NCBI RefSeq assembly: GCF_030272615.1
Contig: NC_081405.1
Location: 312,460,235 to 312,524,234 of the forward strand
Length of the DNA: 64,000 nucleotides
Direction: 5' to 3'
Source: Cryptomeria japonica
Lineage: Eukaryota; Streptophyta; Pinopsida; Cupressales; Cupressaceae
Below are positions 45,723 through 55,660 of this stretch, piece by piece. The notes below the pieces were generated by a model, which was not told where the DNA came from, did no database searches, and saw nothing but the letters and a program-made list of their open reading frames with translations. Both the position numbers and the translations under genes were made by a program. How positions within the stretch are numbered: the stretch's first letter is position 1; every line of letters starts with the position of its first letter.

Positions 45723-46507
45723 TTCGAAAATCTATGGATTGTCTATTTAATATGCAGTTAAGCTAACTCTTACGCATGAGTTTTAGGGCCGAATAAGACA
45801 AAGATATCCAAACAGGACAGGTTTCAAATTTTTTTACCCAAGATTTGCTAATATTAGAAATGTTTCATTAGCATCTAACCTCTGGTCTAGCGGTTGTGGT
45901 TTTCGGGTATTAGCTATTTTGAGATGCAGGGAAAGGAATATAACCAAATCTACAACATCAGAGATAAGGAGGAGATTAGGCAACCCCCTTTAAGGGGACA
46001 TAACAAGGAGCAAATTGGAGGAAGGCTAAAGGACTGAGATTCTTCACAAGCAGAAGTTGACTGTAATTGAATAGCCAAACAATAAATGGCTAAGAATATG
46101 TAATCTCCAAAATAGCCAAGCAATAAATGGCTAAAGAATATGTGAATTTCAAAATATAATATGTATTATGGCTTATGAATTTTTGGGGCAAGAGAGGAGG
46201 TTTTCTCCACCCAGCTCTTTCCTACCGGTGCCCCTAGTGAGCTGGATTGTACCAGGGTTCAAAATTAATAAAATATGACCTTGACCTTTTACCAAAAAAA
46301 TAAAATAAAAATAAAATTATAGATTCAAGTTCACTCTTTATGCAAGGTCAGTACAAACCTGGACACCGTATATAGTGCTGTTTCTGGTTAGCCTCTAATA
46401 AACGTATTGGAAACAACAGGATTAAGCACAAATTTCTGGCAATCCTGAAGTCAGCAGTTTTTTTTTCCACTCAAAACCGAAGTGACCAAAAATCTCATTT
46501 TTACTAG

Positions 46508-46516
46508 CTATCTATT
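46508..46516 (+). promoter_or_regulatory. possible TATA box of the aldo-keto reductase gene
   Basis: TCTATTTAAG around 46508-46518, about 50 bp before the ATG at 46566. Position and sequence suit a plant promoter; there is no other support. Confidence 0.35.
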
Positions 46517-46565
46517 TAAGCCGATCCTCCCCCGAACTTCAAACGTATTCCTCTTGAAAAAACCC

Positions 46566-46796
46566 ATGGAAATATTTGGCCGAGGAATATCCAGTCCTAT
46601 AAAGCAAGTGAATGACTTCAAATTCAGGAACAGCTCTAATTCCAAATGTACCAAAATCTCAGTGGGACGCATGCACGCTAGTGGCAACTTCTTGCATCTG
46701 AACAGTGGAGCAAAGATGCCAGTGATTGGATTGGGAATGGCTACAGAGCCCATTGATTCTCACCAGCTCAAATCGTTGGTTCTTTATGCTATTCAG
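46566..46796 (+). CDS. aldo-keto reductase, exon 1
   Basis: 77 codons from the first ATG, in good context (CCCATGG), to a GT donor at 46797. The family start LNSGAKMPVIGLGMA is at residues about 46-60, so there is an N-terminal extension of about 45 residues, rich in Ser, Lys and Arg; it could be a transit peptide, or translation may begin at the later ATG at 46671. AKR4-type enzymes reduce carbonyl groups with NADPH in plant secondary metabolism and stress response. The sequence continues in phase into exon 2. The gene may be real, but only its first part is in the window. Confidence 0.7.
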
Positions 46797-46883
46797 GTAA
46801 CGCTAAACTTCTTCCCGTTCCTCTTCACAACACATGGACACAATTTGAATATCATTTCTAATATATAAGAAATTATAGTGCAG
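46797..46883 (+). other. intron 1 of the aldo-keto reductase gene
   Basis: 87 bp, GTAACG to TGCAG. Removing it joins AIQ to IGYRHFD in phase, as in the family. Confidence 0.7.
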
Positions 46884-47065
46884 ATTGGTTATAGACATTT
46901 TGATTCTGCAAGCCTCTATACCTCACAAATTGGGTTGGGAGATGCCCTCAATGAAGCCATGAAAAGCCGACTTGTAAGTAGGGAGGAGGTTTTTGTTACT
47001 TCCAAAGTGTGGTGCACTGACGTTCATGCTGATGATGTTCTTCCCTCTCTACAAAATAGTTTAAG
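46884..47065 (+). CDS. aldo-keto reductase, exon 2
   Basis: It carries IGYRHFDSASLYTSQ and EEVFVTSKVW, which include three of the four catalytic residues of the family (Asp and Tyr in HFDSASLY, Lys in TSK), and ends with LPSLQNSLR at a GT donor (47066). The next exon should contain the catalytic His (usually in LVHWP) and the NADPH-binding part; I did not find it in the rest of the window. Either intron 2 is over 16 kb and filled with transposons, or the gene is truncated. The substrate cannot be told from this part. Confidence 0.7.
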
Positions 47066-47930
47066 GTGAATTAATCTTCCCGCGAAAATTCGTTCATATA
47101 TATATTTTTTGTTTCAAAATAATTAGAAAACATGAATGAGAACAATCTCAAGTGAAAGGTCCAAAAGCTTTGTGCAATAGTATGAATTACAAAATAGAAG
47201 CAGGGAGGCAGAGCTACGTGACTGCAAAATTATGTGAATTTTATTTTGGCTTTTAATTGTTTCTATGAGAAATATGGGATAACAGCATTCAGAATTAAGA
47301 GGAAGAAATTAAAAACACATGATCACAAGCAAATTCAAAATCAAAGTTTCAGTGCCTTACTAGATTTCTTCTAGTTGAAACAGGTACCTTCCTTATTGAG
47401 ACCATTTCCATGGCGTGTCTCCTAGAATATCTTAAAAAATTGAGCAGATTGAGGCAAATAGATTCCCTAAGGTTGTTACCAAAGAAGTCTTGAGCGAGAG
47501 AAAGATGTGCAAGATTAAACCAAATTTCAAGTGGATAAGAAAAGAGCCATCCGCTCAAATGAGTACCCAAATAATAACATAGAAATAAATACTTTTGTTC
47601 TATGTAGAAAAGTAGATGAAGGACAAAGAAGAAATATTAAGTTAATAAATATAACCCCACTAATGATAACTAACAAAAGGCTTACATAAAAATGCTAATA
47701 TCTTTTGGAGGGCAAACGTACTCATAGGCCAATTGAGGACTAGTTCACATCATCTTCGATGTGAAAGGAGAAGGTAGAAGAGGCCTAAAGAAAAATGAGA
47801 TGATAGAGTTTGTATTCTTTGCGCAATTGGGCACCTGAATAAAAAAGACACTTTATTTTAGAGTGTGAAGCTTACATTGACAACTGAACCAATTACATGA
47901 GTACATTAGTGAATGCTTCTTGTAATAACC
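47066..47930. other. intronic or intergenic sequence with LINE-like traces
   Basis: If the aldo-keto reductase gene is whole, this is the start of intron 2. A minus-strand frame at 47349-47570 (LSGWLFSYPLEIWFNLAHLS and so on) is vaguely like the DUF4283 of LINE ORF1. 47800-47880 reads like a zinc-binding RT tail on the plus strand. Both are weak. Confidence 0.3.
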
Positions 47931-48361
47931 ACCCTCAATTTTTTTTAATTTTTGACATTATTCAATCTCAACATAAACTTATCAACAATGATGTATCATT
48001 GTCATAAAGTTTTGATACAAGTGCTAACACGAAGTATCACCGATGAAATCACTTTCCCAAGTACCTGCAATCAATAATAAATCAACCAGCTTGGAAGTAA
48101 TGACAATACACCTCAAATGGATGACTGGGAAGATTGTTGCAGGTCTAAAACTAAACGTATGCTGTTGATTACAGGGTCTGAACAAGTCTGACTCTGATAC
48201 AACTGAAACAGCTTAGTCTCTTCATCCAAAGTTCTCCCATTCCTTCAAAAATAGCATATTTGTTGTATGTCTTTCTCCAGCAGAGAACTAGGATGAAGTA
48301 GCATACTTAGTGATCAATAAACAGCACCCAACATGTGTTGGAATACGAAGTCAATTTTATT

Positions 48362-48500
48362 GTTATTTCAGCAGTGAAGAACAATCGACAATGGGTACCA
48401 TTAGTGTTATTTCAGCAGCGACGAATAGCCGACATTAGGTACCACTAGTGTCAATCCAGCAGTGACGAATAGTCGACATGGGGTACCACTAGTATCTCAA
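48362..48500. repeat. three copies of a 45-60-bp tandem repeat
   Basis: Units share TCAGCAGTGA(C/A)GAA-(T/C)AGYCGACA and GGTACCAYTAGTGT. Imperfect. Confidence 0.7.
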
Positions 48501-50220
48501 GGCTTAAACTTTAGGCTGAATGTTTGAAATCTAGGGGGATTTTTTTTTGGAACATACCATTTTTAGCAACTTGACATTTGTCTAACATGTTGTTGCACAA
48601 GTCATACTTTCTACTTTTGGAAAAGTTATCTTCTATTGTAACATGCTGAAAATTTTAAAAGAGATAACCATTCAAATAATCTAACCGTTGCAAATATAGC
48701 TGTTAACATGAGCATAGCAAGATGGATATATGTATATATATATTTTTGAAATTCAAAAAGGAAAAAGAAAAATGGTAACTGAAAGATTAAGTACATTGAA
48801 CTAAAAATTAAGCATACATGTAATATTTAAGAACTAATTAACTTGCATGAAATGAAAGAGAGATAGGGTTTAGAGAGTACTTTTCAACTGATGCTAAATT
48901 ATGAACTTCAAACTCTGTCATGATACTGGTGGGGAGGGAAAGTATCATTAGGGCGCTTTTCCGTCCAACCACGGACTATCTAGTCCCCCGTGCCATATCC
49001 TTCTGGACTGGCCCGGCCCTGCGCAGGGAGGTAAAGGAATACGAGAACTCAATGCCATCTGAGACTTGGTGTTAGGACCTACACACTTAGTCGGTCATAC
49101 ACTAAGGGTAACTCCCTACTAATATGACGCTTTGACTAAGGGTGTATCTGGTGCTAAAGATCAGACTAGTGCATGCATTACGCAGCACTACCTTGGCCAA
49201 GGTTTTACACTGTAAGCACGAGTTTTCGCTCTATCAATGATCTCACCCTTCTTGGCAAAGGTCTGGGTTAAGGAGTTCAGCTGAACTCAAAAGTAAATCT
49301 AAGGACCATCTTGGGTTAGCGTTCAATAGTTATAGTATAAGTATTTCAAGTGTTATCAAGTTGTCCGGCCACTTGGGAGTAACCACCCGATGATGATGCT
49401 ACTGCGTCATGTACAATTGCGCTCTTCCACCCATTGCCTTCCTAGGATAGGTACGGGTAAGTTTCCTAACACTAGAGAGATTGATCTAATAAATCAAGTT
49501 TATCTAAGTGCTGTCTAATCATCTTAGTTTAAGAAGTTCAGGAAGCTTGGTTGAGGTGTCAAATCTTCTCAAGGTTGACTTGGAAAAGAACTCTCTTCCT
49601 TAGAATGATACAAATCTGCACCATTATGTCGGTAATTACTTACTAGTGTATGCCAAGATACGTATACACGGACACGTGAGTACAATTACCTTTGCATATA
49701 TGTCAAATATTATCAGTTATAACCTCACTGGCACATACTTGCCGATATATGCCCAAGTACTTATACTTATGTGCATGTGTACCCACCCTTCACATGCACA
49801 GTGAGTAATCACGATGTCTACGGTTTACGACTTAATTTATTTAGGACAGACTTCACAATAGCCTTAACCTTCGTATCACAATAACTTAAATTTCATGAAG
49901 GCAGAGATTCTGAGGATAAGATTTATTCCAGTCTGTAATTTAACTGCAGTATGCATGTGAATCCACCTTAAAAGCTTGCAGTTTGCTGTTTAGTTCCAGT
50001 TATACTAACAAGGCTGCTAAGAATCAACGTCATTGTTTAGAAAGATGACAGCAGCATTATCATAATAAAGACATCTTGACCTTCAAAATAAATTGCCTTC
50101 ACAGGGTTATACTTCCACAATTAATTTTATATATACTTACATGTAAATACACGCTTCTTAGTTATTCAGGTAAGAAGTAATGACATTACTCCTACCATCC
50201 TAAATATTTCCAACAGTGTA

Positions 50221-50370
50221 CAATCTGTTTTAGACATAGAATACTGCAGAATGTAGGTATGTACATATTTTTTCTGTTTTAGACATAGAATACTGCAGAA
50301 TGTAGGTATGTATATATTTTTTCTGTTTTAGACATAGAATACTGCAGAATGTAGGTATGTACATATTTTT
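50221..50370. repeat. three copies of a 54-bp tandem repeat
   Basis: CTGTTTTAGACATAGAATAC, TGCAGAATGTAGGTATGTA and CATATTTTTT repeat three times with only one or two differences, so the array is young. Confidence 0.9.
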
Positions 50371-50476
50371 TTACACAAGATTAACCCTCATCAACTGAGG
50401 TATAAGTTCTTAAGTTCTTCCTCTCTTTCCAAACAAGTTGAAAGAATTTACATAGAATTTTCAGAATTGTAGGCAT

Positions 50477-50537
50477 CTTTACATACATATTTGTATATAT
50501 ATATACCTATATATATATATGCAAATATATATGTAAA
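50477..50537. repeat. AT-rich inverted repeat, about 60 bp
   Basis: TTTACATACATATTTGTATA on the left pairs with TATATGCAAATATATATGTAAA-type sequence on the right, with TA-rich arms between. It could form a long cruciform or hairpin. Confidence 0.55.
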
Positions 50538-51621
50538 CACCTTCTTTCAAATTTTCATTCATAACTACTCAAACCCTACACAAATTTTATGGTATTTCAT
50601 CCTGCTAATAATTATTTACTCTATCAGAAAATAACAACGTATGCATTCATAATAATAATGCTGAAGGGTTTCAATCACCGCAGGAAGTCCAAATAATACA
50701 CTTAATCACATGCATTATATATATAACAGATATTTTACTGCATTTATCCCTTTATAATCTCGAAATTCAAGATGAATGGCAGAAATAAGAACAAATTTGC
50801 AGAGTTTAGGAAAAGGTATCATGACCTGATTTCTAGAAGAAATCTTTTTCCAAATCGTCTTTGCTGAAACCCTTATTTCCTTTAAGGAAGACCAGCGATG
50901 GAGGTTCTCCAGCAATATCAAGAAAATCTCAGCCAAAAGACAAGAAGATGTCGAGCCCAAAACCTTTCTCTGCTGTCAAGGTTGAATGACAATATATGAG
51001 AGAGAGAGAGAGATCCTTTTTGCTTAAGTATTTCCCCAAAAAACGTTATCCACAAAGCTATGCCCTAATACCAGGCGGAATTCTCAGACCGCCTCATGGA
51101 GTCACGTTAATCCCGTGCTCCATTTTCACGCCTTCCGCGTTTCTCGCTTCCAGCAAGGCTTCCCGAGAAAAATATCTTCTTCCCCTTCCTTTCAGAAATC
51201 GAAAACATAATCAAATATCTTCCTTCCTCTTCTTCTTTTTTTTTTTTTTAGGTTAAGAAGTTTAGCGATAAATATCAAGTCCCTCTCCAAAATACTCGAT
51301 AAGGACTATATTCAGGTTGTGCGATACAACATGCTTTTTATTTTTTTATTTTTAAAAAATTTGCTTTGCTTTCCTTCATCTCCTTTATGCCCGATAAATT
51401 CATGTGCAAGGAGGGGCGATAAATTAATGGTTTATTTTAAAACTTATATTCCTTATTATTGCCATAATATATTCTTAGCCAAATCACATAGCAACTTAGG
51501 AGGGCAATTTTTATAAACATTGCCATTCAATTTATAATTTAATTTAAAATTACATATTTATTTATATTTATATATATATATATATACATGTGACCTATAC
51601 CCCCTACAAATACCTGACTGT

Positions 51622-51655
51622 GGTAGTACGCATACGACCAGATATACGTACTACC
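51622..51655. other. 9-bp perfect inverted repeat
   Basis: GGTAGTACG (51622-51630) and CGTACTACC (51647-51655), with a 16-bp spacer. Function unknown. Confidence 0.5.
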
Positions 51656-52304
51656 GTACCTAGATACTCATATTGGATATATTTGTGACGTATATATATA
51701 CATAAATATAAATATCTATATAATAAAAGTAACATTAGTCCAGTCAACTTAATTAATGCTTAAAGAAATAATTTATAATTAATAAATTATTACAAGCGAC
51801 AAACCCTAGGTTCTATGCACTGACCTACCAGGTTACCTAACGCACTGGCTAATCGAGGTCCGACAAGATCAACTTAGGTTTACCTGGCTTAGGCTAGGGT
51901 TTTCAAATGGCATTGAATTCTCCCATCCTTTCACCTCCCGACCTGATGATACTTTCCCTCCTTTTGTGGAGGGCGATGGTCTCCTGCATGCACTTGGCCC
52001 ACGGAAATCGGTTAGATCAAATCTTGTCTAATTCGGACAATTAATAATCGTGATAAAAGTGAAACATGATATCATATTGCTAACTGAAATTCCTCAATTT
52101 ACTAAATCAAAGTACATCAATTTTGCATACAAAACATAATTATCATTATTCACATATGTATATTTATTTGAACAAATCCATCATTTAAAGCATAAAACTA
52201 GGCACATTATACATCATACGAGTATATCAAAAATGCACTAGGGTTAACATGTATCTGGACATAAATACTACACAAAATTACTAGGGCACAAGTGGGATGT
52301 AACA

Positions 52305-52317
52305 TATCCTTCCCCTT
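52305..52317 (-). other. polypurine tract of the minus-strand gypsy element
   Basis: On the minus strand AAGGGGAAGGATA directly precedes the LTR start at 52304. Confidence 0.7.
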
Positions 52318-52414
52318 GTGAATCATCGTCCTCGATGATTTTCAAGTATCATTTAAAACAACTATGAACATAACAATGTTTAACTAGTATTAAAGAAACA
52401 AAAGAAGTTTTGTT

Positions 52415-54105
52415 TTAGCTATTAAAAACATTAAACAGGTGTGGAAATCGCTGATGGATTTCATTATAATCTTCCCAAGTGGCACTGTCCTCAGTGTACT
52501 GGTCCCATTGGACCTTGCACTGAGTAACTTCTCTATTACGTATGCACTGAGTAACTTCTCTATTACGTAAGCGCTGCTTACGTACCTCGAGCACCCTGAT
52601 TGGCTCGATCATGACCACCCCTGGGTCCTGTACCTGCAAAGAGTTCCAATCAATCATATGTGCAAAATCTGAAACATACTTTTTCAAATAGGAAACATGA
52701 AATACATCATGCAACCGGGCAAGAGCTGGCGGTAGAGCAATTCTGTAGGCAACTGGGTTTACAATTTCCAATACTTCAAAAGGACCAACATATCGAGGAG
52801 CTAATTTGGAGGACTTCCCAAATTTTATGCTACTTTTGTTCGGTTTCACCTGTAGAAGCACTTTCTCTCCCACTACAAACTGTCTGGGGGTACGCTTTGC
52901 ATCTGCATAGCTTTTCTGCCGATCATTAGCTTCTGCTAATCTTTTTCTTATCAGCTTGACTTGCTCTTCCATTTTTGAGAGCATTTCTGGACCAAGGGTT
53001 ATCCTATCTTCTAGCTTATCCTAGTTGATAGGAGTTCTACACCTCCTTCCATATAGTGCTTTGAAGGCTGCCATCTTAATGGATGATTGGTATGAATTGT
53101 TATAGGCAAATTCGACCAATGGAAGGTATTCCTCCCATTTGTACTGTTGATCCATGCAATACATTCTCAAAAGGTCTTCTAAAACCTGGTTAACTCTTTC
53201 CGTCTGACCATCGGTTTCAGGGTGATAGGCTGAGCTTATATTAAACTGAGTTCCTAAAGCTGAAAATAGAGTATGCCAAAATCTGGACGTCATTCTGGCA
53301 TCCCTATCAGAGATTATTTTTTCAGGTATACCATGCAACCGAAATATCTCATGCAAGAATTTGTAAGCTATAGTATGTGCCCCATCAGATAAGTTGCCTG
53401 GTATAAAATGAGCCACTTTGGTTAGTCTATCTACCACCACTAGAATGGTATTATGCTTATTTCTGGACATAGGCAATCCCTTGACAAAGTCCATGCTGAT
53501 TATCTGCCATTTCCAGTTGGGTACTGCATTAGGTTGCAACAAACTTGCTGGGTGTTGATGTTCAGCCTTAAGTCGCTGGCACTCAAAACAGCTAGCCACA
53601 AACCTTGCGGTGTCCTTTTTCATTCCTTTCCAGAAATATAAGGGTCTGATGTCAGCAAGCAATTTAGTTACTCCCAGATGTCCAGAGTAAGGTGCTGAGT
53701 GCTCTTCTTTGAACACCAATTTTCTCAACACCGAGGACTCAGGTATATACATCCTACCTTGGTATCTTAAAAGTCCGTCTGATTCAATTTTTGAACCGTC
53801 ATATCTTGGATCCTAGAAATCTATTTGTAAAGCCTCTTTTACCTGTTGGTAAAATCTATCCCCTCCTAGCAATTGTAGGACACGATTCTGGAAATCTGTA
53901 TGCATTGCAGTGATGGCATTAATATGGCGTCTACGACTTAGCGTGTCTGCCACTCGGTTTTCCTTACCCTTGATGTAGCTGATCTCAAAATCATAATCTG
54001 AGATTAGTTCTAACCATCATCTCTGTCGTGCGTTAAGGTTGGGTTGAGTGAAAATATATTTCAATCCTTGGTGATCTGACCGAAGCTCAAAAAGCTTGCC
54101 ATATG
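52415..54105 (-). pseudogene. gypsy chromovirus pol: RNase H end, integrase and chromodomain
   Basis: Minus strand. The 3' end of RNase H is at 53900-54105 (KLFELRSDHQGLKYIFTQPN, ISYIKGKENRVADTLSRR). The integrase has its zinc region (HSAPYSGHLGVTKLLADIRP ... CFECQRLK) and a DDE core: MDFVKGLP, IISDRDARMTS and SAYHPETDGQTERVNQ with the Glu-containing helix. The C-terminal GPY-type region ([15 protein letters not shown]) and a chromodomain-like end ([12 protein letters not shown] ... [19 protein letters not shown]) follow. The chromodomain indicates a chromovirus. Stops occur near 53021, 53815 and 54018. The gene is cut at about 54105, where hAT sequence begins; RT and the 5' part are absent. 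Confidence 0.88.
52516..52569 (-). repeat. exact 27-bp tandem duplication inside the chromodomain region
   Basis: 52516-52542 and 52543-52569 are identical. In the coding strand the duplication adds nine residues (RNREVTQC repeated) without shifting the frame. It should disturb the chromodomain core. Confidence 0.9.
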
Positions 54106-55345
54106 CGGGGCGGGGTTCAAAGCCCCTACTTAGTGTGATTTGAGGGGACCCATTTTGTCTCAATTGGTGAATGATGTGAAGAAGGAATTAGATGAACAAC
54201 GCCAGATATGGAGCACTAAGGGTTGCACCATCATGACTGATGGTTGGACGGATAGGAGAAATAGAACTCTCCTTAATTTTCTTGTTTCTTCCGCAGGTGA
54301 TTTATTAATTTTAGTTTCATTTAGTCTTTAATTTTTTATTTTTTATTTAATGGTTTATTGAATGATCATTGATCTAGCTTTTTTATTTTATTTTAGGGGG
54401 CACCGTTTTTATCAAGTCCATTGATGCCTCCGCCCATTGCAAGAATGCCACCTACCTATGTGAGCAGATAGAGGAGGTGATTGATGAGGTGGGTGAGGAG
54501 AACGTGGTGCAGGTGGTGACCGACAATGCAGCAAATTATGTTGCTGCGGGTAAACTTTTGATTACAAACTAATTTTGTTTGCAAATTAATTAGTATTTTG
54601 TACCTCCATTAATTACAATGCAACAAATTATGTTGCTGTAGGTAGACTATTGATGGAGATGCACCCATCTATAGTTTGGACTCCATGTGCTTCCCATTGC
54701 ATTGACCTCATGTTGGAGGATATTGGAAAACTCCCATGGGTCAAGAGATGTGTAGAAATGGCGAGAAATGTGTGCAAATTTGTATATAATCATTCATGGG
54801 TGTTGGCTCTTATGAGACAATACACAGAGCAGAAGGAGTTGGCTCGTCTAGGAATCACAAGATTTGCCACAAACTTCATCACATTGCAGTCCATGCTTAG
54901 CTCTAAGTCGCTCTTGAGACGTATGATTGTTGGTGAGGAGTGGTCTTCCTCATCCTATGTTGCCACCCTTGTAGGGAAAGATATGGCAGACTGCATTTTT
55001 GATGAGCGAGAATTTTGGGTCCCTTGTGATGAGATAGTGAAGGTAATTTTTTTATAAATTCTACAATTTAACTTTTTGTTTTATAACTTATTATATATAT
55101 TCTCTTATTTGCTCATTTTTCTAAATTACACAATATTTTCAATTTTCCAGTTTGTTAAACCCTTGGTGGTTTTGTTGCGAGTTGCGGATGGAGAAAACCC
55201 CGCAATGGGCTACATATATGAGGGCATGGATAGGGTGAAGGAGGGCATCAAATCCGTCTATGGAGGAGATGAGCAAGTATGGTCCCATTTGGGAGATCAT
55301 TGATAGGAGATGGCATCATCAGCTTCATAGGCCCATCCATCTAGC
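54106..55345 (+). pseudogene. hAT transposase gene, 5' part with three introns
   Basis: Exons 54106-54296, 54397-54549, 54642-55042 and 55151-55345 join in phase across GT-AG introns. Exon 1 has GFKAPT, a TAG (54131-54133), LRGPILSQLV and CTIMTDGWTDRRNRTLLNF. Exon 2 has TVFIKSIDAS and VVQVVTDNAANYVAA. Exon 3 has WTPCASHCIDLMLEDIGKLP. This is the DUF659-type hAT transposase; the Asp in DGWTD and the Asp in VTDN are likely catalytic residues. A frameshift near 55270 precedes the last conserved segment. The frame then stops at the copia insertion and resumes at 60410. The first exons and the 5' terminal repeat are missing. Confidence 0.85.
54523..54654 (+). repeat. 40-bp duplication spanning intron 2 borders of the hAT gene
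   Basis: 54523-54562 and 54615-54654 share 35 of 40 bases (ACAATGCARCAAATTATG, TTGCTG and GGTARACTWTTGAT). The first copy holds the donor, the second the acceptor of intron 2. Confidence 0.75.
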
Positions 55346-55603
55346 TGTTGGTATTTTGGATATGTTGATATGGTTTTGTCATTGATGTCAACACTTGTCA
55401 TTACTTGTCAACACTTATCAGCACTTGGAGAACTTTGGTTATGTTCACCGGCAAGACAAAGGCTTATGCAAAACACTGGTATTTGGTTTACTGGTATTAA
55501 GCATTAAGTTTTGGTTAAGTTATTTTTGGTTGAATTTATTGGACAACTGATTCACGCGCCCCCCCCCCCCCCCCCCCCTCTCAGTTGTCTCCGGGACCTA
55601 ACA
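55346..55603 (+). repeat. 5' LTR of the copia element
   Basis: 258 bp, TGTTGGTATTTTGGATATG to CTAACA, including about 20 consecutive C before CTCTCAGTTGTC. Confidence 0.92.
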
Positions 55604-55606
55604 ATT

Positions 55607-55618
55607 GGTATCAGAGCC
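55607..55618 (+). other. primer-binding site of the copia element
   Basis: TGGTATCAGAGC, complementary to initiator tRNA-Met, four bases after the LTR. Confidence 0.9.
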
Positions 55619-55660
55619 TAATCCTCTTTTTGCAGAAGTTTAACAACTTGAGGAGATCCA

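Larger units (their letters stand above)
38558..46307 (+). mobile_element. L1-type LINE, nearly full length, 7.75 kb
   Basis: Flanked by a perfect 20-bp duplication, AAAATAAAATTATAGATTCA, at 38538-38557 and 46308-46327. It ends in an A-rich tail (AAAAAAATAAAATAAAA). It contains ORF1 with a DUF4283-like domain, ORF2 with apurinic endonuclease, RT, a zinc-knuckle-like region and RNase H, and a 1.8-kb 3' region. Three frameshifts and several stops inactivate it. The perfect target duplication means the insertion is comparatively recent. It ends about 240 bp before the aldo-keto reductase ATG. Confidence 0.95.
44525..46307 (+). other. 3' region of the LINE
   Basis: A long 3' region for a LINE. 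It holds a small frame at 44801-45013 (70 codons, no known domain), a tandem duplication at 45358-45722, a short repeat of AGCCAAACAATAAATGGCTAA type (46073-46140) and an A-rich end. No further gene is seen. Confidence 0.6.
47931..52304 (-). repeat. long repeat region, probably 3' LTR of the minus-strand gypsy element
   Basis: The right end is well supported: on the minus strand a purine tract (AAGGGGAAGGATA) is followed at 52304 by TGTTACATCCCAC, a normal LTR start. The left end is uncertain; TGTAATAACCACCC at 47931 would give matching TG...CA ends and an LTR of about 4.4 kb. There is no second copy to compare. Inside are the tandem repeats at 48362-48500 and 50221-50370 and several palindromes. 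Short frames, such as 50715-50960 minus, carry no known domain. Confidence 0.4.

Noticed and set aside
50960-51260. Possible host gene start (GC-richer stretch with CCGCCTCATGG)
   Set aside because: No ORF with recognisable domain or splice pattern follows on either strand; it lies inside the suspected LTR.
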